NCBI GenBank assembly: GCA_013398615.1
Contig: VZSR01000329.1
Span: forward strand, 172,886 to 236,885
Source of the DNA: Brachypodius melanocephalos
Taxonomy: Eukaryota > Chordata > Aves > Passeriformes > Pycnonotidae
DNA: 64,000 bases
Direction of reading: 5' to 3'
The notes beneath the pieces were generated by a model. It ran no database searches. It had not been told where the DNA came from and worked only from the letters and a program-made list of their open reading frames with translations. The position numbers were made by a program, and so were the translations under genes. This document shows, in pieces, positions 1-13,639 of the stretch (the stretch's first letter is position 1; each line of letters opens with the position of its first letter).

Positions 1-3000
1 CCTGAGAAATCAACTGGAATTCTCTGTATGTTTTAGCAAACAATAGATACTTTGATGAGGTGCCTCACAACTTAATGCTTCCAAGGCTTTAAACATAGCT
101 CTGCTCTCAAATTGTCCCATAAATGTGATCACACTCTTCTTGCTCAGGCTTTTGCTGAGCTCCTGAGCCCACAGAGCTTGGATGCAGTCAGCTTCCAAAG
201 ATTTTGGTATGCATAGACAGGCTTTCATCCTTTGGCTCTGGCATTTTTCCTCTGCTGCTGCTTCACAATAGTAGAAATCTAAATCCCAGCTGTTTTGGAA
301 ACATCCTAAATGTTTTGGGGGTTTGTCTTGTTTGAGAACAAGTAACTGACTAAGAGACTGCTCACATTACTCCATAGATTCTTGGTCTTAAGGCTACGGT
401 TCAAGTCTTCGAAAAATGGTAGACTAGAAGAAAGTACAGTTTTCAGGGAGTCTTAAAGCAACATGCTTTATTTAATGGCACGAAAAATACCAGTTTCAAC
501 CAAAACATGAACAAAATCTTTTCTTCTGTCTTGTCTTATCTGCCTGAAACAGTATGGGGGTTGAAAGATGTTCATGAATCTGTTGTTTTTGTCTTTCAAA
601 CCGTGATGATCCAACTTAGTACAATTTATCTTGACTAGGTTTTTGCTCCTCAACTTGCTTGTTTCTTACTGTTTTCCTTTTCCAGCTTTGGGAAGATTAT
701 GTCAGTCTCATCTTTGTGTGGACTCAGTCATGACTCATGACTTCTCCACAAGAGACTCCATCTCCTTTTTTTTCCCCTTTGTTTAAGGATGACTCCCAAA
801 CACCATCCCTAAGAAGGCTAATATTAGCAGATCTTGCTAACTCTGGACAATAATCTCAATACTCTATTTTTATAGTCAGAGCAGTAGAGAAATTTCAGCC
901 TGTTCCTAGCTTGGTGAATATATCTACTCCATTCCCAGAAAAAACCCCTTCTTCTATGGATCTAGCAATTTTCATAGTGATACTATTGTACAAACTCTTA
1001 ATATGCACACATACATGTAACAGTTCCCAAAATTATTACTTATTCTATTGACTTCCACTTAATTTACATGTGCACACATGGTTTGTGGTGAAAAATATAA
1101 CACCACTCCAGTTGGATTCCTGTTGGTAAAGTGGCTTAGTGCCACAAATCAAAGGCGTGCTGATAGAATGTGACATGTAAAATTCAAATTGGTACGGTGA
1201 CTTTTGCACAGTTTCTCTTGCCCCCTCCTGATGTCAGGTCATTTAACAGTTTAATCACCAAACCACTTATGTAAACAGCTGTTTGTTGCCTCTTTTATTG
1301 GGTGGTGAGCTTCTTTTCTGTAAACAGTAGCAGACTTTGAATTGAGAGCTTAAATTTATGTAGATTTATCTGCATCCTTATCAAAGGCAAAGAATGAAGT
1401 TATTCTAAGCATTGACTTAGCTACATCTATTTACTGATTTCTATAGCTTGTAAAATTTGAGATTTGACTGTCCAAATTTTCAAGATGACGAGCTGATAAT
1501 ACGAGATTTTGCATTTTAACTTTGTGTAAATGTCTGATATCAAATAGTTGTGCATATTCTCTACTCCAGCTGAAATAGCTTCTCTGTATTTAGTATTCCT
1601 ATTGACTGAATTGTTGCAAATTCATGCTGATCTTTCCCACTTATTTGCTTTCTACTGAAGGTTTTCAGAGCTTTGTTTCTGTTGGGTGTAAACTCAGTCA
1701 CTCCAAGAAACCATGTGTGAAAAGAGAAACCTACATTAAAGGGGTTTTTAAAATGTATTTTGGACTACAAAATGTCCAGAAAAATGTATTTGCCAGACAC
1801 AGCATTCCATATTTCTTTTGCAAAGAAGGTAAAACATGGATAGCTATATAAACAAAAAGCAAGAAACATTTTGATGTGATCAGGCTTTGAGGAGTTGATA
1901 AGAAGATACAACGATCTAGAGTAGATTCAAGGGTACATGGCTTAGCAGCCCTGCTAGTTTTTAGAGATTAAAACTGGAAAAGAGACAAGTAAATGTAAGA
2001 AATATAAATGTAAAGAATGTGTCTTTGAATAAAACAGAATGAGCATAGTAGTTTGGGGTTTTTTATAGGAGGCATCAAAGTAGGATAGAAAGCAAGTTTT
2101 AAAAAGTGTATCAGAAAGTATTACCCAACTGTGCATTTCCCCAAAAAGGGAGCAAATATCAGAGTGAACAAGCAGCACTTTGATTTCAATGTGGTTGAGC
2201 AGCTTTTTCTTGGGGTTCTCTGGACCAGAGTTTAAAAAAGTATAATTGCTTTTACTCAGAATTGCTACTGCATGGTTTTCCAAGAGGACTAAGAATTCCC
2301 AGGAAGGGATTGTTACCTTGGTGGCTATTTTTAACAAAAAATCAGCAGCTTCCCCTCAAAGAAGAATGCAATTGCATTGTACCCTGGAAGGGAAACCAGA
2401 AGTCACAAGATTTGATTGACAAGCTGATTTTGAACAGGATGCAGCGAGTCAGAAAATGTCCATGGCTCTTGTGAAAAGTAAAGACAGCACCTGAGCCACT
2501 GTGAAGCCATGTGATCAACTCAGAAACACTGGAAGCATTTCCAGGGAAAAGGAATGCTGACAGTCATTTTTCCTAACTGAAGCAATCCCCTACAAATGCC
2601 ACCAGTGCTGTCACTCAAGAGAGCATGATGAAGCAATTCTGAATAGTTTTCTTCCTTCCCTTGGTGAAAGCTATAGCAGCTTGTTCTAGGGAAAACAAAA
2701 ATCTCCTTCACTGTCGTGTCCATTGCTGTGTGGAGGAATGGAGCATGTTTTTTGGTTTGTATTCTGTTTACATTCCTTACAGTTCACTGCTGAGCACATG
2801 CTTGTGTGTGAATCCCATTCAGGGTGAGTGAAGCAGCTTGAGAAGCTGAGCTGCTGCCAGCAGTTCTCATTCTTTTGACAAAAGAATATCTGGGGGATAG
2901 AAGGTAAGAAGTGGAGTGGCTTTCAGCTTGCATGTTTGATCTCTCATACAAAAGTAGAACAGGTGTTTCCATTCTGTCCCAACCCCACTGGAGGGAGAAA

Positions 3001-6000
3001 GAGGGGAACATGAACTCCCTGCCACCCTGGGGCCTGCAGGACTGATACAGCAGTTATAAATCACACTGGCAATTTCTTCTCTTGCCAAACTTCACTACAG
3101 TGACAGCATCAGAATATGGAGTACCTGGGTTCGGGGTCAATTAATATGCTTAAGCTTTAGTGAAACTCTCTCTGTTCCAGGAACCTCATATCTCATCAGA
3201 GTTACTGGATTCTCACACATTTTAAAAATAATATTTGCGTTGTTTTGGTTTTGTGCTGGATTCTATTGTTTTTTTTTTTTTCTTCTGTTATGCGGTGGTA
3301 GATGAAAGAAAGGTCTGAATCTGATGATGATTCTGTGTTTTAAATGAAGCAAACACTATCTCAAAAAGCAGAATCACTTGCTCTGGTGATTACAACACAA
3401 CTATAAGTGTTTCCTTGCCTTGTTGCAGTATGACTTGATTCATCTTGGAACACGCATTTCCTGGTAAAGGCATGTATATCACAGGGTGACATTGATTTTT
3501 ATATAAATATATATATGTACATTAGAGTATCTACTTATGAGATCTTTTAGTGTTAAGTTTCTTTGCATAAGACTGCTGTTAAGCTTTATATTACCTTTAA
3601 AAGAACAGATAAGCATGTACTTTAAAAATTCAGTGAGTAAGTTAATGAAAAAATAGAAAATATTGCTTACAAACAAAAAAGTCCTAATTTTGCTGGAATT
3701 TTTGAACAAAACACTTATGTCTTTTAGAACGAGGACATTCACCTTTAGGAAGATCTTAGGAAGAGAGCATACAGAAAAATAGTTCACTGGCTTCTCATTA
3801 ATAAACACCCACTAGGAAAATTTGATCAGACTGAAGTACAGGAACAAATGTAGAGAGGAGGTTTTAGGCTTTAGATCTGAAATGAAAAAGACACAATCTG
3901 CTTCAGAGGGGAGGATGAAAAAGGGGGTGTGGAAGGAGCAGGTAGAGAAAAAGCAGTTTTAGAGTCTCATGTTGATAATGGTATATCTTTCCAACAAATT
4001 TTAGAACTGTATTGTAGGCAGTTCTGGAGGCATGGCAGAAATGTGTTTTAAGGGCTACCTGACAAAAATTCCCACTGCAATGCATCTGTTAAACACTGGC
4101 AAAGAATGAAGCAGCAACAGCTACTTCTATGGGAAACTACAAAAATGTAAAAAAATTATTCTATTAATCTCAGCTTTGCAAAGTTTCAAAGGCAGACAAG
4201 CATTTAGCTATGTGCATATGGTGATACTGACTATGCATAATCAATTCCTGTTGTTTCATGAAACTGCAAACATGTGCTCAGTAGAAATGTGTTATTTGAG
4301 ACTTTTAAAAAATTAAAAATTGGATACTTCCAAAGAGACAAGCAAAAATTATGGTTGCAGTCCCAAATTCAATCCCTTTTCTGTAGAACATCAAGTAGCT
4401 CCTTCAAAATTTTCTGAAAATGTTCTTACATATACAGTGTATATAGAACAAATTTTGCCCCTCATTTTTTTGGAATCAATTGAAACATGCTGGCTGCAAA
4501 GCAACATTTTGAAGCCACTTTACCCCAAATGATCACACTTGTGTCGTATCTCAAATGTCTGAAACTGCAAGGGTGCAGTGTTACAATGGACAGTGACAGA
4601 CAACTTCATCTACAAATATTTTTTTTCCTTCTTTAAATGCACTACCTTAAAATTCTCTAAGGAAAAGTACAAAGACACAAACCAGCCAATGAACCCTGCA
4701 ACAGTCTGGCAGCAGCTGTCATCCAGTCAACAGAAATGTATGTTAAAGTTTTTCTCTAAAATTCTATTGTTAAATGTGGAATAAATTTTCTGTCCATATT
4801 TTGGGAAACTTTACAACAAACGGCAGCATAAAATTGCAGCATTGAAAGCAAATATTAACTAAAAACAGTCTCTGATCAGGATTTGTACTTATCTTTACTT
4901 TTTTTGCTGTAGGAGTGGAAGACACTTGCAGTGTTCCTAGTAGAATCTTCCCACATTGCTTCTTCAGATATTTATTATTACAATGTGGTAAATGTACCCT
5001 TCACCCTGCAAATAATTGTTAAACTCTCTGGCTCTTAATGAATGTGCAAACATTCTGGATCAGTATGGGTAAGGGACATGCTGGTATCAAGTTTCACACA
5101 AGATTAGTGATTTTTTATGATTGATTCGGCAAGGGAATGTCATCTTAAATCCTTTTTAAAAGTCTGTATTGCATCCTTTTCCTGCAAATTTTAAGTATCT
5201 TCTTGCAATATTTATTACAATATTTATTTACTAGTTTGGCCTGGATTGGTGTGCAGTACCAGTCTCCTTGACTCGTACTTCAGATTATCAGAGTATGCTG
5301 TTATATGTCTGAACATATAGTAGTCATGTGGAAGGAGAAGCCTGTAATCCTTTGGAATTCTTCTAATTCTTCACCTCTAAATTCCCACAACCAAGGTGAG
5401 ATGCACCTTAGTCATAGTAATTATTCACCTCTTCAGCTTTCCTAAAAGATCCCCAGAAAAGTAATTATAAAACTTCATCCCTCCTCTTTTTCTGGAATCC
5501 TGCTATTGTAGATCACAATTTAAGCCCTCACCTCCACCACCCCCAAAATCAGAACAGAAAATGAGCTCTGATGGGAGAAGCTCTCTATAGATGATTATTA
5601 CTCAATGGCTATGACACTGTCAAATCTTGTGGAAGATTTTCTTTGACTGATAAACTTTTTTTTTTCTTTCCCCCCCATTCCCAGTCAGAAACAATAAGTG
5701 CTTTTCTTTTATTTTTCCATTGTATCATCTTCCCAGAAGGATTTTCCCTAGAACGCAGGACAATCACATAACAATGGATTTAATGTAGGCCTGCTAAGGT
5801 TTCAATTGCTATTAACAGGAATTTAACCTCAACATCAGAAAACAGTTAATTAGACTAAGTGAAATGCATCCATGACCCTGGAAGACTCCATGTGTGCTAA
5901 AAAATATTTATTATATTTAGCTTCTTGGCAGGCTAGATTTGAAGGGCATGGAAACAGAGTAACTTCCTTGTCCACAAAAGTTTAAATTTCTGATACTGTT

Positions 6001-9000
6001 TTGCTTTCCTGTAAGTTATATAAACATCCTAATGTGGTGCTTTATTGGAACTCCATTTTTAAAACCACTTTCTTAAAGAAAGGAGGAAAAAATTTAAAGA
6101 AAAGACATGAATATGGGAAAAGAAAATATAATGATTGCTGTAAATGCTTGGAGTAACATTTGCCCAGAAGGACCTGGGCAGTGAAATGGTGTTTGTTAGT
6201 TTGGATCATTTTATTGATCATCTGGCAATGAAAGCTGGAAAACAGATTGACATTTTGTTTCTTGGCCCCTGCCTGTTTCTCATATAGAGATTATTAGCTG
6301 GCTATTTTGGGACTAAGAAAAACATGAGCTCTTTATAAATAAAAAGCCTCGTTGTGGCTTGATGAGGAGGGGTTTTGCTTTGAATCCTTGTCCCTAAAAT
6401 CTCACATCTTTCCATGTAATATGGGTTGGTTTACAGGATCATCTGTACCTCAATCATGACATCAAAGCTAACTTGATTTCCATTGAAATACAGAGATGTT
6501 TTCTTTAAGATGACTGGGCTCTAGCAAAGATCTCTTTACCTCCTTCTGCAGGCTCTGCCATTGCATAGTCTTTTAATTGAGCATTTCTGTTCCATGTGAA
6601 GAGCTTCTCTTTTGCTGGAGAAAATTGGAAGCAAGTTCCCTGCCTTTCAGAAGACTCATCTAGATAAGCTGCTGCATAAACATTATTAATTGTTACATTT
6701 TGCATAGATGATCTAGCATAGCTGACTGGCAAAGTGATATTGAGTAATACCACCCTTTTGAACCAGCACACATTTTAGGGTTGTGTTCAGGATTTAATAT
6801 TCAGCAGAATGAGTCCCAGATGGGAAAATTTTATTGCATATTTTTGCCTTGGATTTTGTTGTTGTTGTTGTTTCCTATATTAACTTAGCAGAATTGTTAT
6901 TATTGGGGTTTTTTTTCTTCCTGTCTGGATGAAGCTGGCAGATAAGAATTGCATACATAAATAAGATTTGTATAATGGGTGCTGTCAGATGAGAGAAGGT
7001 GACTTCAGTCTTGTGTGCACTATGATGGTGGCAACATACAAGCCAGAAAAGCCATTGAAAACACAAATCTGATGCAGGACTAAATATTTAAATATGGAAA
7101 AATGTTCTGTGCAAGAAAACAAAGGGACACAGCAAAAATTTGGCATAAACTTTAACTCAGTTAACTACTTTTTCCATACAGTTGAGGAATGAGATGATAA
7201 GATTAATTCAATTAACAAAATTGTCAATGCACATTGTTATTTGTGAGGTGGACCTGAGATAGACAGAGATGCATTCTAAGTGTGATGCAAGTGAAGTTTT
7301 AACTGATAAAAATGCCTTTGAGATGCTTTTAAAATGGAACATGAAAACTTGTGTCCCAGAACTCCAGTTTTAAGTGCAAATGTTATCACTTCTGCTGCAA
7401 ATTCTTAGCCTGTCTGATGAATAATCTTTATACTTTAGTCACTGGATAAAAAATAGAGCATGTAATCGTGACATTATGGATGGCTGTTACATATGCACAG
7501 GAAGGATAATAACATGTTAGTATCTTTTAGTCCCGAAGCATAAAATCTTAGAAAATAACAACAATAATGATGTAAATCTTAAAAACTAGGAGAGTTCTCA
7601 AAAGCTCGAGTGAAGATACCTACAACTATTTTTACACAAATATGCTATTTGAGTAAAAGTTCTTATCTCCCAGGCTGCCCAATTAAAGCCAAAAAACCCA
7701 GAGATTGTGGCAAGATCATTTTTCTGCTGTTGCTAGACAAAGCTTGTGCTTGAAAATGGTTGTGCTCCAAAAATTAAGTCCTGGTATGGATCTTATCTCT
7801 TACTTAAACCTGAGCGGCAGAACTCTCCATTGCCTCAGTATGGCAAGGATTTTAGTGCTGGTTTTCACCTCCTCAGAGGCACAAGTAAAAATCTTAGAGC
7901 TTGAGGAGCCCAATCCAGGAAACTTAACATTGCTGTGTTAAATTTGCTGCTCCTGCGCTGCTGCTTTCATAGGTCACAGAGATGTAGAAATCAGGGAACT
8001 GGGAAGTTCGCTGCTGGGATGTGGGCACACACAACCCATAACCACCACGCCACGTGTAACTGCAGAGAACTGCATCTAGCTACTTTGAAATACTTCAGAA
8101 CACTTCTACAAAAATAATTTCTTGCTCTCCCAGGGGTATACAATATTGGAATACTGGCAACATAAATATGTTGTGTTATGGGGGAGTGGCCAAGCCATCT
8201 CTATTAGAACCGTTTTAAAAAAACAGATATCACCAGATCTTAAAAAAAAACAAAGCAAACAAATGACTTTTTAGTATGGTAGATGTTACTATGCCTTCCT
8301 TATAGAATTTTAACAATCTAGTGGAAATAATTAAATTTTAACTGCTAATATTTCCTCATTCAATAATTTAGATTTTACCCAGCAGCTTTCACCTCTGTTT
8401 GGGCCAAAATCATTCACATTAAAGAAGTCTCTGGGCAAAAGATCTGCCAAAGCTATAGAATAGGATATGCAAAGCAGTTTCAGGAGCAGAAGATTGATGG
8501 AAGCTTTGTTTTCCTCCCCTTGTGAGTCCTCCAGGATCCTTCTGTGTCCCCCAAATCCTATCTAGACAGCAGGGGCCATGTTGGTGTGGTGCAAGTGGAG
8601 GGGCCAAACAAAACAGAACTGAAACTCTGCCACTCTAGGTTTTCCCCATAGCAGGGTGGTAGTTTAAATCTACTTTACAAGAACTGGTTTCACTAACTCT
8701 CTGGGAACTTGAAAATACTGTGAGGCCTCAATTACTTTAACAAATCTGGGCTAAATTTGGCCAACAGTGGTTGTAGGATGCTAAACCAAGCAACTTCAGC
8801 GAAAAGTTTTATTTCCCAGAGGACAGTAATGCTGAAAGACAGTAAACAACTTGTTCTTGCCCAAACTGGGTTCAAAGCAGTCATTGCTCTGAAATGGATG
8901 AAAGCAGATTTTAACAGAAACACAGCTTCTGTGATAGACAAATGAAGCATTTGACACGTGTGGCCTAGAAATTCTGAGATAATAAAACTGAAAAATGACG

Positions 9001-11006
9001 AGTTACTGATGGTAGTAAAAGTTCTTTAGCTGCAGATGGCTGATGGAAAACTGAAACCATGCTGAGTCACAAGAGGCTGTTTCAGAACTTGAGTTTGTGG
9101 GCAGTGAAGTAGTAATTCAAAAAGATGAAAGGAGATGTGTTAAAATGCCCTGTTCAGAGTCAGTAATGGTGTCAAGGACTGTAAGAGGACAAAGGACATC
9201 AATACCTGAAAAGGTATTGGAAAAACCGAGCTGCTGCCTTTCTGTGGGGAACAAGCTCAAGCACAGATGTTAGAGGAGTTCTTCAGAGCCTTTTTTCACT
9301 ATGTTGATTTTTGGCACTAAGAATGTCTGAAGTGTAGAATAATAGACTTTGTAATGCCAGCTGAAACATGATGGGGCACAAAAGAGATGCTCAGCTTTTT
9401 ATTTTCTGTGCTATGTTGTCATCAACTCATCTTTGCCCACTTCTCCTACAAGCCATGCACCAGTCCCCTATGGTACTTCCTGAATTAAATCATCAAATCC
9501 TGGCTTTCCTTTGTCTGATTTGTTTCTGCCCTACTATTCTTGTCAGCCACTGTCAAAAGGCAATTAATTTATTATCGTTTGCTGCTTTTTCTTAAGACAG
9601 CTCTAATATATCCCCTCAAAACTTACAATCCAATAATTTTACACGCAATCTGCTGCCTTTTAAAAAATTTTATTTTATTACCCACGTTCTCTTCACTTCA
9701 GTTGTGAAAGGATTTTTGAACAGAGTTTGGCTTTCTTAAATTTAATAACTTCCCAGCACCTGGCATTAGAGGACTCTTAGTTAGGACCTGTGGATGTAAT
9801 TGTAATTTTCAATCACAAGTAGATAGTCTGAAGTAGCTAAAGGGCTGAAGTAAAATCTCTGTTTTAGAGCTGAGAACTCTAAGTCACATGCACATGATTC
9901 CTCTGTAGGTACCTGAATGTAGCGTGGTAAAGGTTTTGGGCTTCTTTTTCTTCTTCAAGCTTCATTTTGTGGCTATAGTCTCTGATGGGATACAAGCAAA
10001 TTCGGTGGACTTCGCTGGGAATGATTCCTACTCTGCAAGTGGAGAGCAGAGCCCATGGCTGGACTGAAGCCAGCGTTCTTTAAAAGTTCACATGCCTTCT
10101 ATTTGCTCTCTAATTTAGACTCCTTGTGACCAAACAAAGGGAGGGGGAGAGGAATGAAAAATAGTAGCATCTGTGTCAGTAAAATATTCTAAGGGTTAAC
10201 ATAACATGATGTAAACTGTTTCATCTGTTCTTCCTACTTGCCCATTTTAATCAGAAATGAGTAAGTAGAGCTTATATGCACTGAAGTTGAGGAATGCTAA
10301 TGGGATGTCTACATCATGTTGTACCCAGAGTACTTATGCCAGAATAGGAGAGCCTTTCATTCTCTTAATTCTCTGAGGCAAGAAAAGCTTTCTGAAGAGT
10401 TACTTTAAATTTAAACTCTCGTTCTAATGTTAGGCAGCCTGTTGGATCTCCGAGTTAAAAATTGCTTCAGCTTTAGTTACTAGAGCCAGATGTAACATTG
10501 ACCTTAAATGGTAAAAGCTCCCAAGAGTGAAAGAGAGGCTGGCCCGAGGGGAAAGAGAGGAATAACTGAAGTTTTAGGTAAGTAATCTCTATAACCAGGA
10601 ATAAGCTCTTTTTCAGCCGTGAAGCAGAACGGGACCCTTTCTCCTCCTTAAAGGTACAGTACCTTGCTCTTGTGATACCGAGGAGCTGGTTCTTTACCTC
10701 TTCTCCCCCAGCCTCTTCAAATTGTACCTCTTTGTCAGATTTTAGCTGCTTAAAAACTGGGCGTAGTCAATGCAACCTCGTTCTGCTTACAAACTGTTTG
10801 GGACTATACAGGAATGAAAAAGAAAAAGCTGTGTTAATTATACTGAGGCTTGATTAATAAAGGTATGTAGTCAGTAATTCAAGGCAACCTGGTTCACAGA
10901 TACTGTCATCTGTATTGTGCTAACCAAGACAGAGTGTTAGGAGCAGAGGAGCAGTCCATGTTGTAGAGAAACAGATAAGTCAGAGATTGCTCTTTCTTTT
11001 TCTTCT

Positions 11007-11008
<2 letters not shown>

Positions 11009-11044
<36 letters not shown>
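11009..11044. repeat. 36-nt poly-T tract
   Basis: An uninterrupted run of 36 T is preceded by a CTT-rich pyrimidine stretch from about 10989. It could mark the poly-A tail of a minus-strand retrocopy, but the sequence at 11045 onward shows no polyadenylation signal or recognisable gene on the minus strand. It is best called a simple repeat. Confidence 0.85.
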
Positions 11045-11048
<4 letters not shown>

Positions 11049-13577
11049 GGATGACTTTCCTTCCCTCATGCTTTTAACAGTGCTGGAGTGGTTCATGTTG
11101 GTGGATTACCTACTTGTCTGGAACTTATCTTTTAAAGTGATATTTCCAGAGCCATTTCTTTTATTCTGTGTTTGATTTTAGTCCTGTTAGATGTGAATTA
11201 ATACCACCAAGTTGTGTTTAATTGGAATGCTGTACAGCGAAAAACATCTTCAAGTGTTAAAACATGTTTCCTTTAGTACAGAAAAAATCTCATTATTTGC
11301 TTTTCCTGGTATTTTGGTTTTTGGTTTTATCTGTGCTATTTGGTAGGTACCCTGCACTAAAGTGTGTTTAATTTCCTTGACAAATTAAAACACTTTTTTG
11401 TCTTACTAATGTGTATGTTAAGGTCTTCTTTTGCTCTAGACAGCAAAATGTAAACAACATGAAAGAATGAGGTCAGTGCAAGGAAGTGATAGCTGAAGAC
11501 TTAGGTCTAACTAACTCGCATTACTAACAACTTGTGTTAGAGAGTTGATTTTTCACATCTGCATAGCATGGCTTCACCTGGTGAAAAATTCTCTGCAATC
11601 AGTAATGAATTTCCATCTCTGCAGAGTGATTAGAGCAAAGCTTTTAGTTTTTGCCATGCAGAGATTGGGTGAATCCAGAATTCTGAGTGTAGACAGTGTT
11701 CTTGTGAGTGCTGACATTTACTACATTTATATTTCATATGGTAGGTGTTGTGTACACTTTAATGGAAGTTTTCTTCATCCAGCTTTAAGAGACTGTGCTA
11801 GATGAATCCTGCTTGTTAAACCATTTCAGATCTTGTTGCAAAACTTGTAACAGTTTTCCTTTTATTGTTCTCTGGACTATCTTTAGTGAACAGCCTAGTA
11901 CTCTTAGGTTAAACTTCTAAATATGACTTTCATGTTTTAAATCAATAATAACCCAAATCAACAATTACACCACACTCGGAGCTTAATAATCTAATGATAC
12001 AACTCACAGAAATCTAAGTTTATTAGAACAGTGGAAATTAAGAATCAGTCCAGTATATGAAATGCTCAATACTGAGGGTCCTCACTTAGAGAATGTTCTT
12101 GTATTTCTGGCCTCTAAAGACCCTCATTCTGATTTGTTGGTCTTGCATGTATTACTTTGCCTGTGATGTTTTATGCAAACCTTCAACTTGTGTAAGGATG
12201 TAAAAGTTTAGATGGTATTCTAAGAGGTCTTTAAGTTTCCTTAACTTATTTTAACTATGTGTAAAGGCTGGGATAACTAATCTGTGTCTAACTCCTCCAA
12301 GTCTGAACCAAGTACATATTTTTAATATGTGATATAGCACTTCAACAACTATCTTATTTCACGAAATTATTTTTTATTTTGTAACTTAGAATTTATAATA
12401 AAGTACCTATGTGTAAATTTATCTTCAGTAAAGGTATTTTGATGACAAAAGTGTAATTTAATACAAAAAGTATAAATTGCTTATTTGTGCATGGTGAATA
12501 TTGTGTTAACATCAGCACTGATAAGTACCTATGATTTTCATTGTATTTAACTTTTGGAAATCCATCTGCTTCACATTCTTCTGGATTAAGTTCTAAATTG
12601 TCTGTGAGCATGAAACCTGTATGCCTCCCTACCTCGTATCTTTTTATATGTCACTATCTGTTTTAGTAACTGTAGTCCTATTGATCTGGCACCAAAACAT
12701 TGGAAATTAGGAATTACCTAGCAGCCAGATCCCTAACTCCATTGTTTAGCCCCAACCTCTTCCATCCTCCTTTCAATCAGTCTGCTTCCTGACAGCTTCT
12801 AAGAATAATTTGGTGTCAAATAACTTTGTAAAAAGTTATTTAGGATAGAGTACAGCAAGTGAGGTATAGGGAGTTGAACCTGGGACGGACAGATGTCAAA
12901 GCTTCTCCTTTCATGGGTCATATGTGTGTGTTCCTCACATGGAGTTCTCCTTCCTCATCTATTTGCTGTTCTTAGAGGAGTGTGTAAGTCCAGGAAAAAG
13001 AAGGATAAAATGACTTGTGAGTGGAAGGGGAAAGAAAATCCTTGCTGTTTCAAGGTTTGTGGGCTGTTTAAAGATCTGGGGGATTTGTGGGCAGAGATAC
13101 ATCTTGTTGCTGTCTTAACTTGCAGCCTTCCTGTAAACTAAGCAGAAGAATTCCCTTGTGATGTGTTCTCTGTCTGTGCTTCCTTTGAAAAATGGGTCAA
13201 AGAGATGTTTTGGATCTCAGCATCACTGACAGAAAGGAAATCTGAGTGGGTGATGGATCTCTGTAAGGTTCTAAACCAATGACTCAAGACATGAATTACT
13301 GTTTATGTACATGTGGAGAGCTGTTGTGGAGAGCTAAGCTATGACTGTTATGGTAGTGCTTTGAAATAATAACTCACTTTTCCTCCCTGGAAAGTAGATC
13401 CTAAGCATTCTGAAAAGGAGAGAGGGATTTGTTATTTAGAGCAAGTGGACACATTTTGATGGAGAGCTTCAGCTCTAAAACATCCTTGGATTTAATCTTG
13501 TGATCTAAGTAGATAGAGGTAGTGGGTTTTTTGCTTTGTATTTCTGTTCCTTTAGGTTAATATCAGTGTGTCTATTG

Positions 13578-13639
13578 TTAATTTCACAATTAAAAAAAAT
13601 ATTGAGAATTAAATTTTACTTAAGAATTGTGAAATTTAA
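13578..13639. repeat. Imperfect inverted repeat
   Basis: The left arm TTAATTTCACAATT (13578-13591) pairs with the right arm AATTGTGAAATTTAA (13625-13639), with one bulged base and a spacer of about 33 nt. It is AT-rich. It may be a chance hairpin or a relic of a small transposable element; no flanking duplication is obvious. Confidence 0.5.

Noticed and set aside
10480..10576. Possible first exon ending TTTTAG|gtaagtaat
   Set aside because: Only the donor is convincing. There is no promoter signal, conserved peptide or paired acceptor.
11009..11900. Processed pseudogene on the minus strand with the 36-T run as its poly-A tail
   Set aside because: No polyadenylation signal next to the tract and no recognisable coding similarity beyond it.
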